Positions 8,567 through 17,965 of a stretch of DNA of 64,000 bases are shown piece by piece. The notes below the pieces were generated by a model that ran no database searches, was not told the DNA's origin, and saw nothing but the letters and a program-made list of their open reading frames with translations. A program made the position numbers and the translations under genes. This DNA comes from Trichothermofontia sichuanensis B231 (lineage in GTDB: Bacteria; Cyanobacteriota; Cyanobacteriia; B231): contig NZ_CP110848.1 of the NCBI RefSeq assembly GCF_026240635.1, positions 1,738,501 through 1,802,500 of the forward strand, given 5' to 3'. Each line of letters starts with the position of its first letter. Position 1 is the stretch's first letter.

Positions 8567-10558
8567 ATGAACGCAGTAGAACCTTCTATTCAGCGCTTTC
8601 GCTTTGATCGGCAACTGTGGCATCGGTTTATTGAGATCGCCCAGCCCTACTTTTATCCGACCCATCGCGGTAGTACCTGGATATTTGCTGGGTTGCTGCT
8701 GGTATTACTGATTATTGTCGTCAGCCTCACCTTTTTTCTGGCAGTGGGTCTCACGCGACTGGGTCAATTGCTTTTCCCAGCTTTTTTTGCCGATCTGGCG
8801 GGCGGATTGGTTACCCAGGTAAATGGCCTGCTCAATTCCCCAGTGCCCTATATTGCCCTGGGATCGCTCTTGATCAGTGGTCTGCTGTTTGCGTCTCAGC
8901 GTCGTAAACTCCGACAACGGTGGTTGCAATGGGGGTTACTGGGGCTACTACTTTTCCTCTCGTTTGCTGTGAATGGCATGAATGTCATTCTCAGTTATGT
9001 CTTCCGATTTATCGATAATGTCTTAGTTGATAAAAATGAGACGGCTTTCTGGCAGTTTCTATGGGTTTATGCCGGAGTATTGATCGTTGCCATTCCAGTG
9101 ATTGTTCTATATCGATATGTTCGATTAAAGTTAGGTCTATTTTGGCGAGAATGGCTAACGAAGGATTTTCTCGATCGCTATTTTGATAACCGTGCTTACT
9201 ACGAACTCGACTCTAATGCTGCCAATGTCGAGGTCGATAATCCCGATCAGCGAATCACTGAGGATATTAAATCGTTTACAGGCACAACCCTTTCATTCTT
9301 GCTCGATATTTTAGATTCGATTCTCACACTGATTTCATTTATTGCTATTCTCTGGTCGATTTCTCGACCGTTAACCGGTGGTTTAGTCGTGTATGCCCTC
9401 GCTGGAACTGCGATCGCGGTCATTGCAGGAACCAAACTTATCCGGATTAACTATGACCAACTCCGCTTGGAAGCAAACTTCCGTTATGGCATGGTTCATG
9501 TGCGCGATAATGCGGAATCGATCGCCTTCTATCGCGGGGAAAGTTTAGAGCTTCAACAGGTCTTACAACGTCTGATCGCCGCCCTACGTAACTTTGATTT
9601 ATTAATCCTTTGGCAGGCAATTATCGATCTCTTTCAATATGGCTATAACTACTTTGCGCGGTTGGTGCCTTATTTGATTGTTGCTCCCCTCTATTTTGCG
9701 GGTAATGCTGACTTTGGAACGATCGGCCAATCCTACTTTGCCTTTAGCCAAGTCTTGAGTGCCCTCTCATTGATCACCAACCAGATTCAGTCGATCGCAA
9801 GTTTTGCCGCCAGTGTTAACCGGTTGGGGATGCTTGATGAGGAACTCGATCAGCCCGGACTAGCTCCCCATAGTCCAGATCATCGTATTGAAACTCGCAT
9901 TGCACCGCGGATTGTGATCGAACATTTAATCCTGCGTACCCCTAATTCAGAACAAACTCTGATTGAAGATTTGTCGTTAGATATGGGGGATGTCGATCGC
10001 CTATTGGTGGTGGGAGCCAGTGGTTGTGGTAAAAGTTCTCTTCTGCGGGCGATCGCGGGCTTGTGGACCAATGGTCAGGGAGTCATTACCCGTCCAGATT
10101 CTCAAGAGATGTTGTTCTTGCCCCAGCGTCCCTATATGCTCCTTGGTAATCTGCGCGAACAACTAATTTATCCTAACCTGCGCAGCCACATTAGCGATGA
10201 TGAAATTCAAGAAGTACTGCACCTGGTCAACCTGGAAGGGTTGCCAGAACGATTAGGTGGCATGGAGGCCGTCCAAGATTGGCCATCTGTGCTTTCTTTA
10301 GGGGAACAACAACGCCTTGCCTTTGCCCGAATTCTGCTCTCTCAACCGAAATATGTGATGCTGGATGAAGCGACCAGTGCCCTAGACGTCAGAAATGAAC
10401 GCCAACTTTACGAATTACTGAGAAGTCTGGATCTAGTCTATATTAGTGTCGGTCATCGGCCCAGTTTGTTGGATTATCACCAAGTGGTTTTGGAGTTAGG
10501 CACTCAGACCGGTTGGCGACTTTGGAGCGTTGAGGAATATCGCTCTACGCTCGCGTAA
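8567..10558 (+). CDS. SbmA/BacA-ABCD-like ABC transporter (fused permease and ATPase)
   Basis: 663 aa half-transporter. Five to six membrane segments occupy roughly residues 45-400, including the N-terminal helices and the YELDSNAANVEVDNPDQRI segment typical of the SbmA/BacA and peroxisomal ABCD group. The nucleotide-binding domain holds Walker A GASGCGKSS (about 483), signature LSLGEQQRLAFARI (about 577) and Walker B YVMLDEATSALD (about 597). Relatives move peptides, fatty acyl groups or cobalamin (Rv1819c). The substrate here cannot be told from sequence. Cobalamin is tempting because cbiX is a few kb away, but that is weak. Confidence 0.88.
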   Translation: MNAVEPSIQRFRFDRQLWHRFIEIAQPYFYPTHRGSTWIFAGLLLVLLIIVVSLTFFLAVGLTRLGQLLFPAFFADLAGGLVTQVNGLLNSPVPYIALGSLLISGLLFASQRRKLRQRWLQWGLLGLLLFLSFAVNGMNVILSYVFRFIDNVLVDKNETAFWQFLWVYAGVLIVAIPVIVLYRYVRLKLGLFWREWLTKDFLDRYFDNRAYYELDSNAANVEVDNPDQRITEDIKSFTGTTLSFLLDILDSILTLISFIAILWSISRPLTGGLVVYALAGTAIAVIAGTKLIRINYDQLRLEANFRYGMVHVRDNAESIAFYRGESLELQQVLQRLIAALRNFDLLILWQAIIDLFQYGYNYFARLVPYLIVAPLYFAGNADFGTIGQSYFAFSQVLSALSLITNQIQSIASFAASVNRLGMLDEELDQPGLAPHSPDHRIETRIAPRIVIEHLILRTPNSEQTLIEDLSLDMGDVDRLLVVGASGCGKSSLLRAIAGLWTNGQGVITRPDSQEMLFLPQRPYMLLGNLREQLIYPNLRSHISDDEIQEVLHLVNLEGLPERLGGMEAVQDWPSVLSLGEQQRLAFARILLSQPKYVMLDEATSALDVRNERQLYELLRSLDLVYISVGHRPSLLDYHQVVLELGTQTGWRLWSVEEYRSTLA

Positions 10559-10572
10559 TCTTAAGAAAAATA

Positions 10573-10755
10573 CAGCCTTTACCTTAATCATAAAGTACAG
10601 TTTTACCGGGGTAAGCTGGGTGCACCCGGCTGGTGCGGCCCTCACCCTAAATCCCTCTACCAGAGCGGGAGAGGGACTTGAAAATCCGGCTCCCCTTCTC
10701 CCAAGAGGGGAGAAGGGGGTGGGGGATGAGGGCTGTCGGTCGGATCGAGATCCAA
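10573..10755 (+). repeat. 183-bp dispersed repeat, complete copy 1
   Basis: It runs from CAGCCTTTACCTTAATCATA to GATCGAGATCCAA. It contains two GC-rich hairpins (TCCCTCT...AGAGGGA and CCCCTTCTCCC...GGGAGAAGGGG type). The second complete copy at 35441-35623 has the same length. Short fragments occur at 6061 and 54183. Confidence 0.75.
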
Positions 10756-10817
10756 CGTTAATGTTAAGCTTGAGGCAACATGTATTACCGTGGATAAACT
10801 CGGTAGGCATAGGTTTT

Positions 10818-11234
10818 ATGCTCTTACCGCACCTCTCAAGGCAAAGTCTGCTTGCAATCAGCCTGGGTGTATGGCTGAGTGCCTGTGGTTTTCAGCATGA
10901 AGTGGAGGCGAACCCCTCCGTCCCACTGGATTCGCCTACCCCCCTTAAAACGGTGACACCTAGTCTACCCTCAAAATCCCTAGAACTTCCTGATCCGGTC
11001 AAGATGGCTGTTTTGCAGGATCTCAGCCAAAAGCTAGGACAGTCGACACAGCAATTCGAGGTGAAGCGGGCCGAACCTCATACCTGGCCCGATGGTTGTT
11101 TGGGATTAGCCACACCCGACCAATTTTGTACTCAAGCTCTGGTCCCCGGCTGGCGGGTGACGATCGCGGCTGGCCCGCGATTGTGGGTGTATCGAACCAA
11201 TGCCATGGGATCTCAGCTTAAGCAGGAGCCTTAA
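10818..11234 (+). CDS. Small predicted lipoprotein, conserved in cyanobacteria
   Basis: 138 aa from the ATG at 10818; the open frame extends further upstream, but that part lies in the dispersed repeat. The N-terminus [24 protein letters not shown] is a signal peptide with a lipobox (LSAC). The C-terminal half has [17 protein letters not shown] and [16 protein letters not shown], a pattern I recognise from cyanobacterial hypothetical proteins without known function. The last 17 bp overlap the end of the convergent dehydrogenase gene. Confidence 0.7.
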   Translation: MLLPHLSRQSLLAISLGVWLSACGFQHEVEANPSVPLDSPTPLKTVTPSLPSKSLELPDPVKMAVLQDLSQKLGQSTQQFEVKRAEPHTWPDGCLGLATPDQFCTQALVPGWRVTIAAGPRLWVYRTNAMGSQLKQEP

Positions 11235-12216
11235 CCTCATTGGGACAGGGGGTGCCCGCTGCCAGATCGCGGATATTGGCAAGGGTCGTATTAGCAATAT
11301 TCGTCAAAGCATTGCGGGTAAAAAAGGCTTGGTGGGCCGTAATCACCACGTTGGGATAGGATTGCAGGAGTTGGAACGTATCATCCTGGATAACAGTGTC
11401 GGAGAGGTCTTCAAAGAAAAGTTCTTCTTCCTCTTCGTACACATCGATGCCTAAATAGCCGATTTGACCTGACTTAATTGCCCCAATCACAGCATGGGTA
11501 TCAATCAATGCTCCACGACTGGTATTAATCAGCATGGCACCGCGCTTAAATAGTTGCAATGTCTGTTCGTTAATCATGTGATAGGTTTCGGGAAATAACG
11601 GACAGTGCAGCGAAACCACATCTGAGTTAGCCAGTAGCTCTGGCAGAGCAACATACTTGACCCCTAATTCCACACAGGCAGGATTGGGGTGGATATCATA
11701 GGCTAATAGATAGCAGCCAAATCCTTTCATGATTTGGGCAAAACATTGACCAATTTTACCGGTGCCGACTACCCCCACCGTACAACCATGTAAATCAAAC
11801 CCCAAGAGGCCATCTAAAGAAAAATCATCGTCTCGCACCCGGTTATAGGCGCGATAGAGTTTTCGGTTTAACATCAGGACTAATCCTACTGCATGTTCCG
11901 CAACGGCATAGGGCGAATAGGCCGGAACACGCACCACCTTCATCCCTAACTCGGCTGCCACCTTGAGGTCGACGTTATTAAAGCCAGCACAGCGTAGGGC
12001 AATATATTGTGTGCCGTGACTCGCGATCGTGCGTAGGGTTTCTTCGCTTAAACGATCATTAATAAAAACACAAACACAGGGAAATCCTTCAGCCAGGACG
12101 GCTGTTTCTGGAGTTAAACGTGGTTCAAAAAATGTTAATTCATGGCCATAGTCAGCATTAATCGCCTCAAAAAATTGACGATCGTAACTTTTAGTACTAA
12201 ATACAGCAACCTTCAT
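11218..12216 (-). CDS. ldhA: D-lactate dehydrogenase-type 2-hydroxyacid dehydrogenase
   Basis: 332 aa, close to the usual length of fermentative D-lactate dehydrogenases. It starts [20 protein letters not shown] as in LdhA/Ddh. The NAD-binding motif is [13 protein letters not shown] (about 148-160). The catalytic Arg lies in [14 protein letters not shown], the Glu in the [13 protein letters not shown] region and the His in [11 protein letters not shown]. It would reduce pyruvate to D-lactate in dark anoxic fermentation. The wider family also includes phenylpyruvate reductases. Convergent with, and overlapping, the small lipoprotein gene. Confidence 0.85.
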   Translation of the reverse strand: MKVAVFSTKSYDRQFFEAINADYGHELTFFEPRLTPETAVLAEGFPCVCVFINDRLSEETLRTIASHGTQYIALRCAGFNNVDLKVAAELGMKVVRVPAYSPYAVAEHAVGLVLMLNRKLYRAYNRVRDDDFSLDGLLGFDLHGCTVGVVGTGKIGQCFAQIMKGFGCYLLAYDIHPNPACVELGVKYVALPELLANSDVVSLHCPLFPETYHMINEQTLQLFKRGAMLINTSRGALIDTHAVIGAIKSGQIGYLGIDVYEEEEELFFEDLSDTVIQDDTFQLLQSYPNVVITAHQAFFTRNALTNIANTTLANIRDLAAGTPCPNEVKAPA

Positions 12217-12280
12217 AATTGCAGGACTCTGAAACAGACCTGACTATCCTATCGTAGCTAGCCAGATTACACAATCATGC

Positions 12281-12376
12281 TTTATGGGGGGTGCGTAGCA
12301 CCCCCCATAAACTCAACATTTAAGATCATTTATTTATAGTTGCTTATACTGTTTGCACCCAAATCTCAGAAGAGCC
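12281..12376 (-). mobile_element. 112-bp element family, decayed copy
   Basis: A central palindrome TTTATGGGGGGTGCG/GCACCCCCCATAAA and the end CTCAGAAGAGCC match the intact copies. The outer left dozen bases have been lost or diverged, and no clear target duplication remains. Confidence 0.6.
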
Positions 12377-12405
12377 GGAAAGCTGACAGACAGTTAGACA
12401 GGATC

Positions 12406-12517
12406 GGCTCTTCTGAGTTTATGGTGGGGGCGCGTAGCGCCCCCACCATAAACTCAGCATTTGCGATCGTTTATTTGTAGCTGCTGATACTGCTTACCCC
12501 AAAATCCCAGAAGAACC
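12406..12517 (-). mobile_element. 112-bp miniature element with 8-bp target duplication, copy at 12406
   Basis: It begins GGCTCTTCTGAG and ends CCAGAAGAACC, is exactly 112 bp long and is flanked on both sides by ACAGGATC (12398-12405 and 12518-12525). The central 19-bp-arm palindrome is the same as in the other copies. Orientation is opposite to the copies at 34535 and 47261. Confidence 0.9.
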
Positions 12518-12728
12518 ACAGGATCTTCATTGAGATTAGATATTTTAGGCTTGTCAATCACCCCACATTTCCCTATCGTGACAGCAGGCAGTCTTACAGC
12601 CTGTGTCGTCTCAGTGAGGGTCAGGCAATTGGCTCAAGCCCCTTGTTCATCACGTGCTTCTGGCCTTCAGAGGCTTAGGAAACGCTGTAAAATTCACGTT
12701 CACTACTGACAGCAACGGCTCTGACAGC

Positions 12729-12835
12729 TACAGTCATTGCAATTTAGACTGAAACAGCCCCCTCACCCCCCGCCCCTCTCCCAGAGCGGGAGAGGGGAGA
12801 GAAAAACTGTATCGTTCTTACTTGGATTGACCATA
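12729..12835 (+). mobile_element. 107-bp TA-flanked miniature element, copy 2
   Basis: Left end TACAGTCATTGCAATTTAG, right end the inverse of TATGGTCAATCCAAGTAAG, 107 bp. It sits about 200 bp before hemB. Confidence 0.8.
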
Positions 12836-13029
12836 ACAACCCATCTAGGGTTAGCACCCCATACCCATGAGTCATCATTGAGTTTCTTAATAAAACGCAA
12901 TATTTTTGAGGGGCAACAAGCTTGATAGGATCAAGAGCAGTGCCAGTGCTGGTGCCTGTATAGCCGTCGTAAGCATGGCTGTCGATCGCTGTTTCATCCT
13001 TATTGCGAGCAATTTTCACCGATACCACC

Positions 13030-14013
13030 ATGTTTCCCATTCATCGTCCCCGTCGTCTGCGTTCAACCACAACCCTGCGCCGCATGGTTCAGGAAACCAC
13101 CCTGACCGTTAACGACCTGATCTACCCCCTGTTTGCGGTACCCGGTGAGGGCGTGGCCCAGGAAGTCAAGTCGATGCCGGGGGTCTACCAGTTATCGGTA
13201 GACAAGATTGTTGAAGAAGCCAGGGAAGTTAAGGATTTAGGCATCCCAGCGATTATTCTCTTCGGCATTCCTGAAACGAAGGATACCGATGCCACCGGTG
13301 CATGGCATGACTGCGGGATTGTTCAGAAAGCGGCGACGGCAGTGAAGGAAGCGGTTTCTGACCTGGTGATTATTGCCGATACCTGTCTGTGCGAGTATAC
13401 CAGTCATGGCCATTGTGGCTATCTCGAAGTTGGCGATCTCACGGGCCGGGTGCTGAATGATCCGACGTTGGAGTTGCTGAAGAAAACGGCAGTGTCCCAG
13501 GCGAAGGCCGGGGCCGATATTATTGCGCCGTCGGGGATGATGGATGGCTTTGTCCAGGCGATTCGCGCGGCTCTCGATGAGGCAGGTTTCCAGAATACCC
13601 CGATCCTGTCCTATGCCGCTAAGTATGCCTCTGCCTACTATGGTCCCTTCCGCGATGCTGCTGAGTCTGCACCCCAGTTTGGCGATCGTCGCACCTACCA
13701 GATGGACCCTGGTAATGCCCGCGAAGCCCTGAAGGAAGTGGCGCTGGATGTTGAGGAAGGGGCGGATATGGTCATGGTCAAACCGGCGTTGGCTTATATG
13801 GACATCATCTGGCGGATTAAGGAAATGACTCAACTGCCCGTTGCCGCCTATAACGTCTCCGGGGAATATTCAATGGTGAAAGCTGCCGCCCTGAATGGTT
13901 GGATTGATGAGCAGCGGGTTACCCTGGAAACGCTAACGGGCTTTAAACGCGCTGGGGCTGATCTGATCCTGACCTACCACGCCAAGGATGCCGCCCGCTG
14001 GTTGCAGGCATAG
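13030..14013 (+). CDS. hemB: Delta-aminolevulinic acid dehydratase (porphobilinogen synthase)
   Basis: Condenses two 5-aminolevulinate molecules to porphobilinogen for haem, chlorophyll, bilins and cobalamin. 327 aa from the ATG at 13030 ([11 protein letters not shown]); the open frame begins earlier at a TTG, but family proteins start here. The metal site reads [14 protein letters not shown] (from about residue 117), the three-Cys zinc type rather than the Asp-rich magnesium type of plants. The Schiff-base lysines are in [17 protein letters not shown] and [12 protein letters not shown]. It stands alone, ending 21 bp from the convergent ccs1. Confidence 0.95.
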   Translation: MFPIHRPRRLRSTTTLRRMVQETTLTVNDLIYPLFAVPGEGVAQEVKSMPGVYQLSVDKIVEEAREVKDLGIPAIILFGIPETKDTDATGAWHDCGIVQKAATAVKEAVSDLVIIADTCLCEYTSHGHCGYLEVGDLTGRVLNDPTLELLKKTAVSQAKAGADIIAPSGMMDGFVQAIRAALDEAGFQNTPILSYAAKYASAYYGPFRDAAESAPQFGDRRTYQMDPGNAREALKEVALDVEEGADMVMVKPALAYMDIIWRIKEMTQLPVAAYNVSGEYSMVKAAALNGWIDEQRVTLETLTGFKRAGADLILTYHAKDAARWLQA

Positions 14014-14034
14014 AGAGCCAACGTCAGGAGCATG

Positions 14035-15399
14035 TTACTGACTTAACTGGCTTAACTGGGCGATCGTGGCCAGCAATTCCCGTTCAAAGGCGACTTGGGC
14101 CCGGTTCGTGCGTCCTCCGACGTACAGGCGATCGCCCTGCTGTAATGCCCAAATTTGCGAATGGGACACATAGCTCATCACCACTCCCAGCATCAGCAAC
14201 CCAAATCCGGCATAGACTAGGGGAATTCCGGGATCGGCCTTAATTTGCAGCCCAGTACTGCCCAACAGATCCACAACTGCCAGAGTAATGCCCTCCACTT
14301 GAGTAGACATCCCTGTGCGCACGGTTGAGACTAACTTGCCTTGGGAGTTATACACCAGCAGCATCCCCTGCAAATCTTTAGCAATGAGAGAAATCCCGGC
14401 ACTCAGGTCTGGTTTGATCGGTACCCAGGTCCCCCAAAGGCGACCCTGCCCCCCGGTATCGAGGGGAGCCATCGGTAACTGGAGGGTGGGGCTATTATTA
14501 ACGCGAACCTGCACCGCCGCGATCGCCCAATCGGCTTGGTACAGCGTGACCCCGCGATAGCGCAGGGGGTGATTGACGTGGATCGTTTCCCGTTTGACCT
14601 CCTGCTGGTGCTCGTCCAGAATCGAGAGATCCGAGTAAAATTGGTCGATCGTGCCATTGGGCGTGTAATCAATCCAAAAGCGGTTGACATGGACCGACCA
14701 ATCCTGGGGAATCCGGGCGGCTGACCACGGTCCCGCGTTGAGGATGTTGTGAATTTGGAAAGTTTCCCCCGTCGGCACCATTTCCTGGGCCATAAACCCC
14801 GTCATTGCGCCTAAAATTGCCCCGGCCAAAATGAGTAGCATACTGGCATGAACGACGATCGGGCCAATGCGCCCCACAATCCCCTTGCGGGCATACAGGG
14901 TATTGTCTGCCATGAACACTCGATATCGCTGTGATTGCAGCAGAGGCGCTAACTGGTTGAGGTTGGCAGGGGCGACTTCTGTACTGAGGGCTAATTTCTC
15001 AAACTGACGCGGTTGTTGATAAAACTGCCAGTGGCGGGCAGCCTTAAGAGCGGGAAATTGGCGGGTGAAGGTACAGGCGCTCAGGCTGGCTCCAAACCCG
15101 ATCAGCAGGCTCAGGAACCACCACGTCCGGTACACATGATCAAGGCCGATCGCCAGAATCAATTTCCCGCTCAGAAACCCCAAAAGGGCCGGTTTTTCTG
15201 GATAATTCGCTGCGTAAAAGGCTGCCGATTGTCCCTGCTCGATCACCGTCCCCGATATGCTGAACAGGGCAATGACCAACAACAGGACGATCGCGAGGCG
15301 CAAATCTGCCAGGAGTGGTAAGAACTCTTGCTGCCAAAACCGTTGCAACGGCGCAAACAGGGTGGTCAGCTTGGATGGGAAGAAGTCTTTAGCAGTCAT
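14035..15399 (-). CDS. ccs1: Cytochrome c biogenesis protein Ccs1/CcsB (ResB family)
   Basis: Membrane component of system II cytochrome c maturation, delivering haem with CcsA to apocytochromes on the lumenal side. The ResB pattern is present: [28 protein letters not shown] near the N-terminus, further hydrophobic segments, a large soluble loop with [16 protein letters not shown], and a last membrane helix near [20 protein letters not shown]. 454 aa from the ATG at 15399 (MTAKDFF). An ATG at 15489 is also in frame, but its first codons come from a 107-bp mobile element, so I reject it. The thiol-supply partner ccdA lies directly upstream. Confidence 0.9.
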   Translation of the reverse strand: MTAKDFFPSKLTTLFAPLQRFWQQEFLPLLADLRLAIVLLLVIALFSISGTVIEQGQSAAFYAANYPEKPALLGFLSGKLILAIGLDHVYRTWWFLSLLIGFGASLSACTFTRQFPALKAARHWQFYQQPRQFEKLALSTEVAPANLNQLAPLLQSQRYRVFMADNTLYARKGIVGRIGPIVVHASMLLILAGAILGAMTGFMAQEMVPTGETFQIHNILNAGPWSAARIPQDWSVHVNRFWIDYTPNGTIDQFYSDLSILDEHQQEVKRETIHVNHPLRYRGVTLYQADWAIAAVQVRVNNSPTLQLPMAPLDTGGQGRLWGTWVPIKPDLSAGISLIAKDLQGMLLVYNSQGKLVSTVRTGMSTQVEGITLAVVDLLGSTGLQIKADPGIPLVYAGFGLLMLGVVMSYVSHSQIWALQQGDRLYVGGRTNRAQVAFERELLATIAQLSQLSQ

Positions 15400-15480
15400 G
15401 GCAATGGGCGTGCGATCGCGATCGGTAGCAACTGGGCAGTGATCCTGATACGGTGATCCTAATGGGTATTGGGAACAAGG

Positions 15481-15587
15481 TATAGCCATTGCAATTTAGG
15501 CTAAAACATCGCCCTCACCCCCAGCCCCTCTCCCAGAGCGGGAGAGGGGAGTGAAAAACTGTAGCGTTCTTATTTGGATTGACTATA
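15481..15587 (+). mobile_element. 107-bp TA-flanked miniature element, copy 3 (between ccdA and ccs1)
   Basis: It starts TATAGCCATTGCAATTTAG and ends GACTATA with the usual inner hairpin. It lies between two genes of one functional unit and adds an in-frame ATG upstream of ccs1. Confidence 0.8.
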
Positions 15588-15684
15588 GTTAACCAGCCAG
15601 GCACCCAGACACCGAGGTTAACAACTATCCAGGTTGTTCCTGAGGGCTAGGCGTTCTGTTGGTTGGTCATTCAAAATTAAAAAT

Positions 15685-16425
15685 TCAAACCAGGAATGGG
15701 GTTAAGCGTGATAGGAGGGAAAATACCCCAAAGCCGACGAGCAGAACACCACTGGCGGGGGTAATCCAGGCTGACCACTGGCGTAGTTCGAGAAACTGTT
15801 TAATTGCCACGGTGAAGGTGCCAGCTAGGATCAAGGGCACGACGTAACCTGCTGTGTAGGCTAGTAACAACACGCCGCCTAAGACGGGATCTTGGGTGGT
15901 GGCTATCCAGGTGAGCAGGGTTGCCAATACAGGGGTGCTGCATGGTGAGGCCACTAGGCCAAAGGTTAACCCCAACAGGTAGGAACGGCTGCTGCGAGGG
16001 ATTGCAGTGGGGAGCAATGACATCCCATCGAAACTGGGCAAGGGCAGGGGCAATGCCTCCAGGAGCGATAACCCCATGAGGATCGCCACCAAACTGACCG
16101 CGATCGGTAAACCGAGGCCGATCTGCCCATAAACCCGTCCCACTAATGTAGCAACAATGCCTAATCCCGCCAGGGTCGTCGCTAAGCCGAGGGAAAACCA
16201 GAGGGCTTGGACGGTCCCCTGGAGCCGGGTGGAATGGTCATAGCCCCCCAGGTAGCCGATCGTAATCGGCAGCATGGACAGGGTACACGGCGTCAAACTG
16301 GTCAGCAACCCCGCCAGGAAAAGGGTGGCCATGCTCAAGGCACTCAAATGCAGCAGTTGTTCCTGCACTAAGTCGTTGGCAAATTGGGCCAGTTGGTATA
16401 AACCCGTTTGGAAACTCTCAAGCAT
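15685..16425 (-). CDS. ccdA: Cytochrome c biogenesis protein CcdA
   Basis: Thiol-disulphide transporter passing reducing power across the membrane to keep apocytochrome c cysteines reduced. 246 aa, six hydrophobic segments, with the paired CcdA cysteine motifs LTSLTPCTLSMLPITIGY (near residue 45) and LVASPCSTPVLATLL (near 155). Transcribed toward ccs1; the 285 bp between them includes a miniature element. Confidence 0.92.
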   Translation of the reverse strand: MLESFQTGLYQLAQFANDLVQEQLLHLSALSMATLFLAGLLTSLTPCTLSMLPITIGYLGGYDHSTRLQGTVQALWFSLGLATTLAGLGIVATLVGRVYGQIGLGLPIAVSLVAILMGLSLLEALPLPLPSFDGMSLLPTAIPRSSRSYLLGLTFGLVASPCSTPVLATLLTWIATTQDPVLGGVLLLAYTAGYVVPLILAGTFTVAIKQFLELRQWSAWITPASGVLLVGFGVFSLLSRLTPFLV

Positions 16426-16549
16426 GACACTGGATCACAACGAGGATAGTTGCTTCTATCTTGCCTTATGCCTGGGGGGAAGTTCACGCAGCGATAGGGG
16501 GAAGAGCCTGAACTTCGCCCACCTGTCCAATTCCTGTTACGAGCAGACC

Positions 16550-17308
16550 TTAATAGCGCACCTGTAGGGTTACGCTAGCGGTAACTTCCTGCTCCCGACC
16601 CGCGATCGGGCTGATCGCATCTTCCATTTTCATGGCCACTGCCGAGACAGGCATCATCAGGGGCCGGGGAATGGGCACCTCCGTACTATTGATTTGAATC
16701 CCGATAACCTCCTGCCGACTGAGGTTCAGGGTACTCAGAACCACATCGGCCTGCTGTTGGGCGTGTTGGGTAGCCTCCCGGAGGGCCTGTTGTTGGGCGG
16801 TCTTAATCGCACTATCGGCGGCAATAAAGCCAATGCTGTCAATGCGGCTGGCACCGGCTTGGACGGCGCGATCGAGAATTGCCCCGGCCTGGGCGATCGG
16901 CACCTGAAAGCTCACCGTATTGGTTCCCACGTAGCCCTGCAATTCCTGACGATTATTTTCGTAGCTATAACGGGGGCTGAGGCTCACGCCAGTGGTGGCC
17001 AACTTGTCCACATTTTGCGATCGCAGGAAAGCGACCACCGCATCGGCCCGTCGCGCGACCTCCTGCTGCACATCGGCTGCTGTTTTTCCCTGTACCTCAA
17101 CCCCCAATTGGATTTGGGCAAGGGTCGTGGGAATTCGTTCAATGCCTTGACCAGTGACTGTCAGTGTTCGCAGGACACGCTCTTGGGCTAGGGCAGGGGC
17201 AGCTAACAGTAGCCCCAGTAGCCCGATCGTCACGGGGACGATCGGGAAGCAACGCCGCCATGACAACGAGGCAATGGCAGAGGGGGTTAGGGGGGCAAAG
17301 GGTTTCAT
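16550..17308 (-). CDS. SIMPL-domain (DUF541) exported protein
   Basis: 252 aa. It has an N-terminal signal peptide (about residues 18-41, ending APALAQ), then a DUF541 domain beginning LTVTGQGIERIPTTLAQIQLGVEVQG and ending VTASVTLQVRY. Family members are periplasmic or outer-membrane associated (Brucella BP26, E. coli YggE), with suggested roles in oxidative stress. GAGGAG lies upstream of the ATG. Confidence 0.85.
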   Translation of the reverse strand: MKPFAPLTPSAIASLSWRRCFPIVPVTIGLLGLLLAAPALAQERVLRTLTVTGQGIERIPTTLAQIQLGVEVQGKTAADVQQEVARRADAVVAFLRSQNVDKLATTGVSLSPRYSYENNRQELQGYVGTNTVSFQVPIAQAGAILDRAVQAGASRIDSIGFIAADSAIKTAQQQALREATQHAQQQADVVLSTLNLSRQEVIGIQINSTEVPIPRPLMMPVSAVAMKMEDAISPIAGREQEVTASVTLQVRY

Positions 17309-17728
17309 GGGTTAATCTCCTCACTAAACCTGAACAAAGATGATTACTGTGGGTTTACTTCTTAACCTTGGCACGGACGCCAGCCCAGTGGAAGCTGGTT
17401 ACAATTCTGGCAACGTTACGTTTGACTCGCCTAAGTTTACGGTGGGGGTGGTACGGGCTTCCCCCATAAATTCAGTCTTGCGGATCTTTGATGTGATAGT
17501 TGCTTATACTGTTTACACCAAAATCACAGAAGCACCTTAAGTTTAAGCCTTGAAGTTCAAGAGTTTGAGCATCTATTTGACCCTATATTTGACTATTCCT
17601 TGAGGGTAGTTCACCTACGCAGACGCGGCCTGAATGGGCCGCACGATCGCCAATCTCACTAGCGATTGGATTGGTAACCGCCTTGGTGACCTAATGGACA
17701 ACCTAAAATCGACGACATTCGGTGAAGT
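17309..17728. other. Intergenic region with a decayed miniature element
   Basis: 420 bp between the SIMPL gene and the 58-residue membrane protein. The decayed 112-bp family copy at 17424-17536 is the only recognised feature. Confidence 0.5.
17424..17536 (-). mobile_element. 112-bp element family, older diverged copy
   Basis: It aligns end to end with the intact copies (GACTCGCCTAAGTTTACGG on the left, CAGAAGCACC on the right) with many substitutions. Flanks are TTACGTTT and TTAAGTTT, a target duplication with one mismatch, so the insertion is old. Confidence 0.7.
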
Positions 17729-17905
17729 ATGGGTAAAATTAGTCCAACAACACAGGTTTTCTTGGGAATTTTCGCCTTGACTGTACTGGTGTGGATCTTA
17801 CGCGGTATGAGGGTTCTGGCCTTTTTACCCAGTTCGGTCATTTGGGGACTCTTGCTGCTGGCGATTGGGGCGGGCGTGGTCGCCGTCTGGCAAAGTGCTC
17901 AGTAA
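17729..17905 (+). CDS. 58-residue conserved cyanobacterial membrane protein
   Basis: A short frame starting MGKISPTTQVFLGIFALTVL and ending VVAVWQSAQ. It has two hydrophobic helices (about 9-33 and 36-54) separated by a short polar turn. The sequence resembles small cyanobacterial hypothetical proteins of this size. No function is known to me. Confidence 0.7.
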   Translation: MGKISPTTQVFLGIFALTVLVWILRGMRVLAFLPSSVIWGLLLLAIGAGVVAVWQSAQ

Positions 17906-17965
17906 GCCCGACAGGATTACACCGAGGGCTAAGCTCAAGGTTAATCCAGAGTGATTCAGGGTGAC

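Larger units (their letters stand above)
12217..13029. other. Long intergenic region filled with miniature elements
   Basis: 813 bp with no credible gene. It contains a decayed (12281-12376) and an intact (12406-12517) copy of the 112-bp element and one copy of the 107-bp element (12729-12835). The rest is unassigned and probably carries the hemB promoter at its right end. Confidence 0.6.

Noticed and set aside
10530-10817. Upstream part of the lipoprotein frame
   Set aside because: It overlaps the ABC transporter end and the 183-bp dispersed repeat; the lipobox-bearing signal peptide starts at 10818.
12744-13040. Minus-strand 98-codon frame before hemB
   Set aside because: It is composed partly of the 107-bp element sequence (SPLSRSGRGAGGEG), which recurs wherever the element lies.
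15400-15489. Upstream start of ccs1 at 15489
   Set aside because: Its ATG and first codons lie within the 107-bp mobile element. The MTAKDFF start is closer to the conserved N-terminus.
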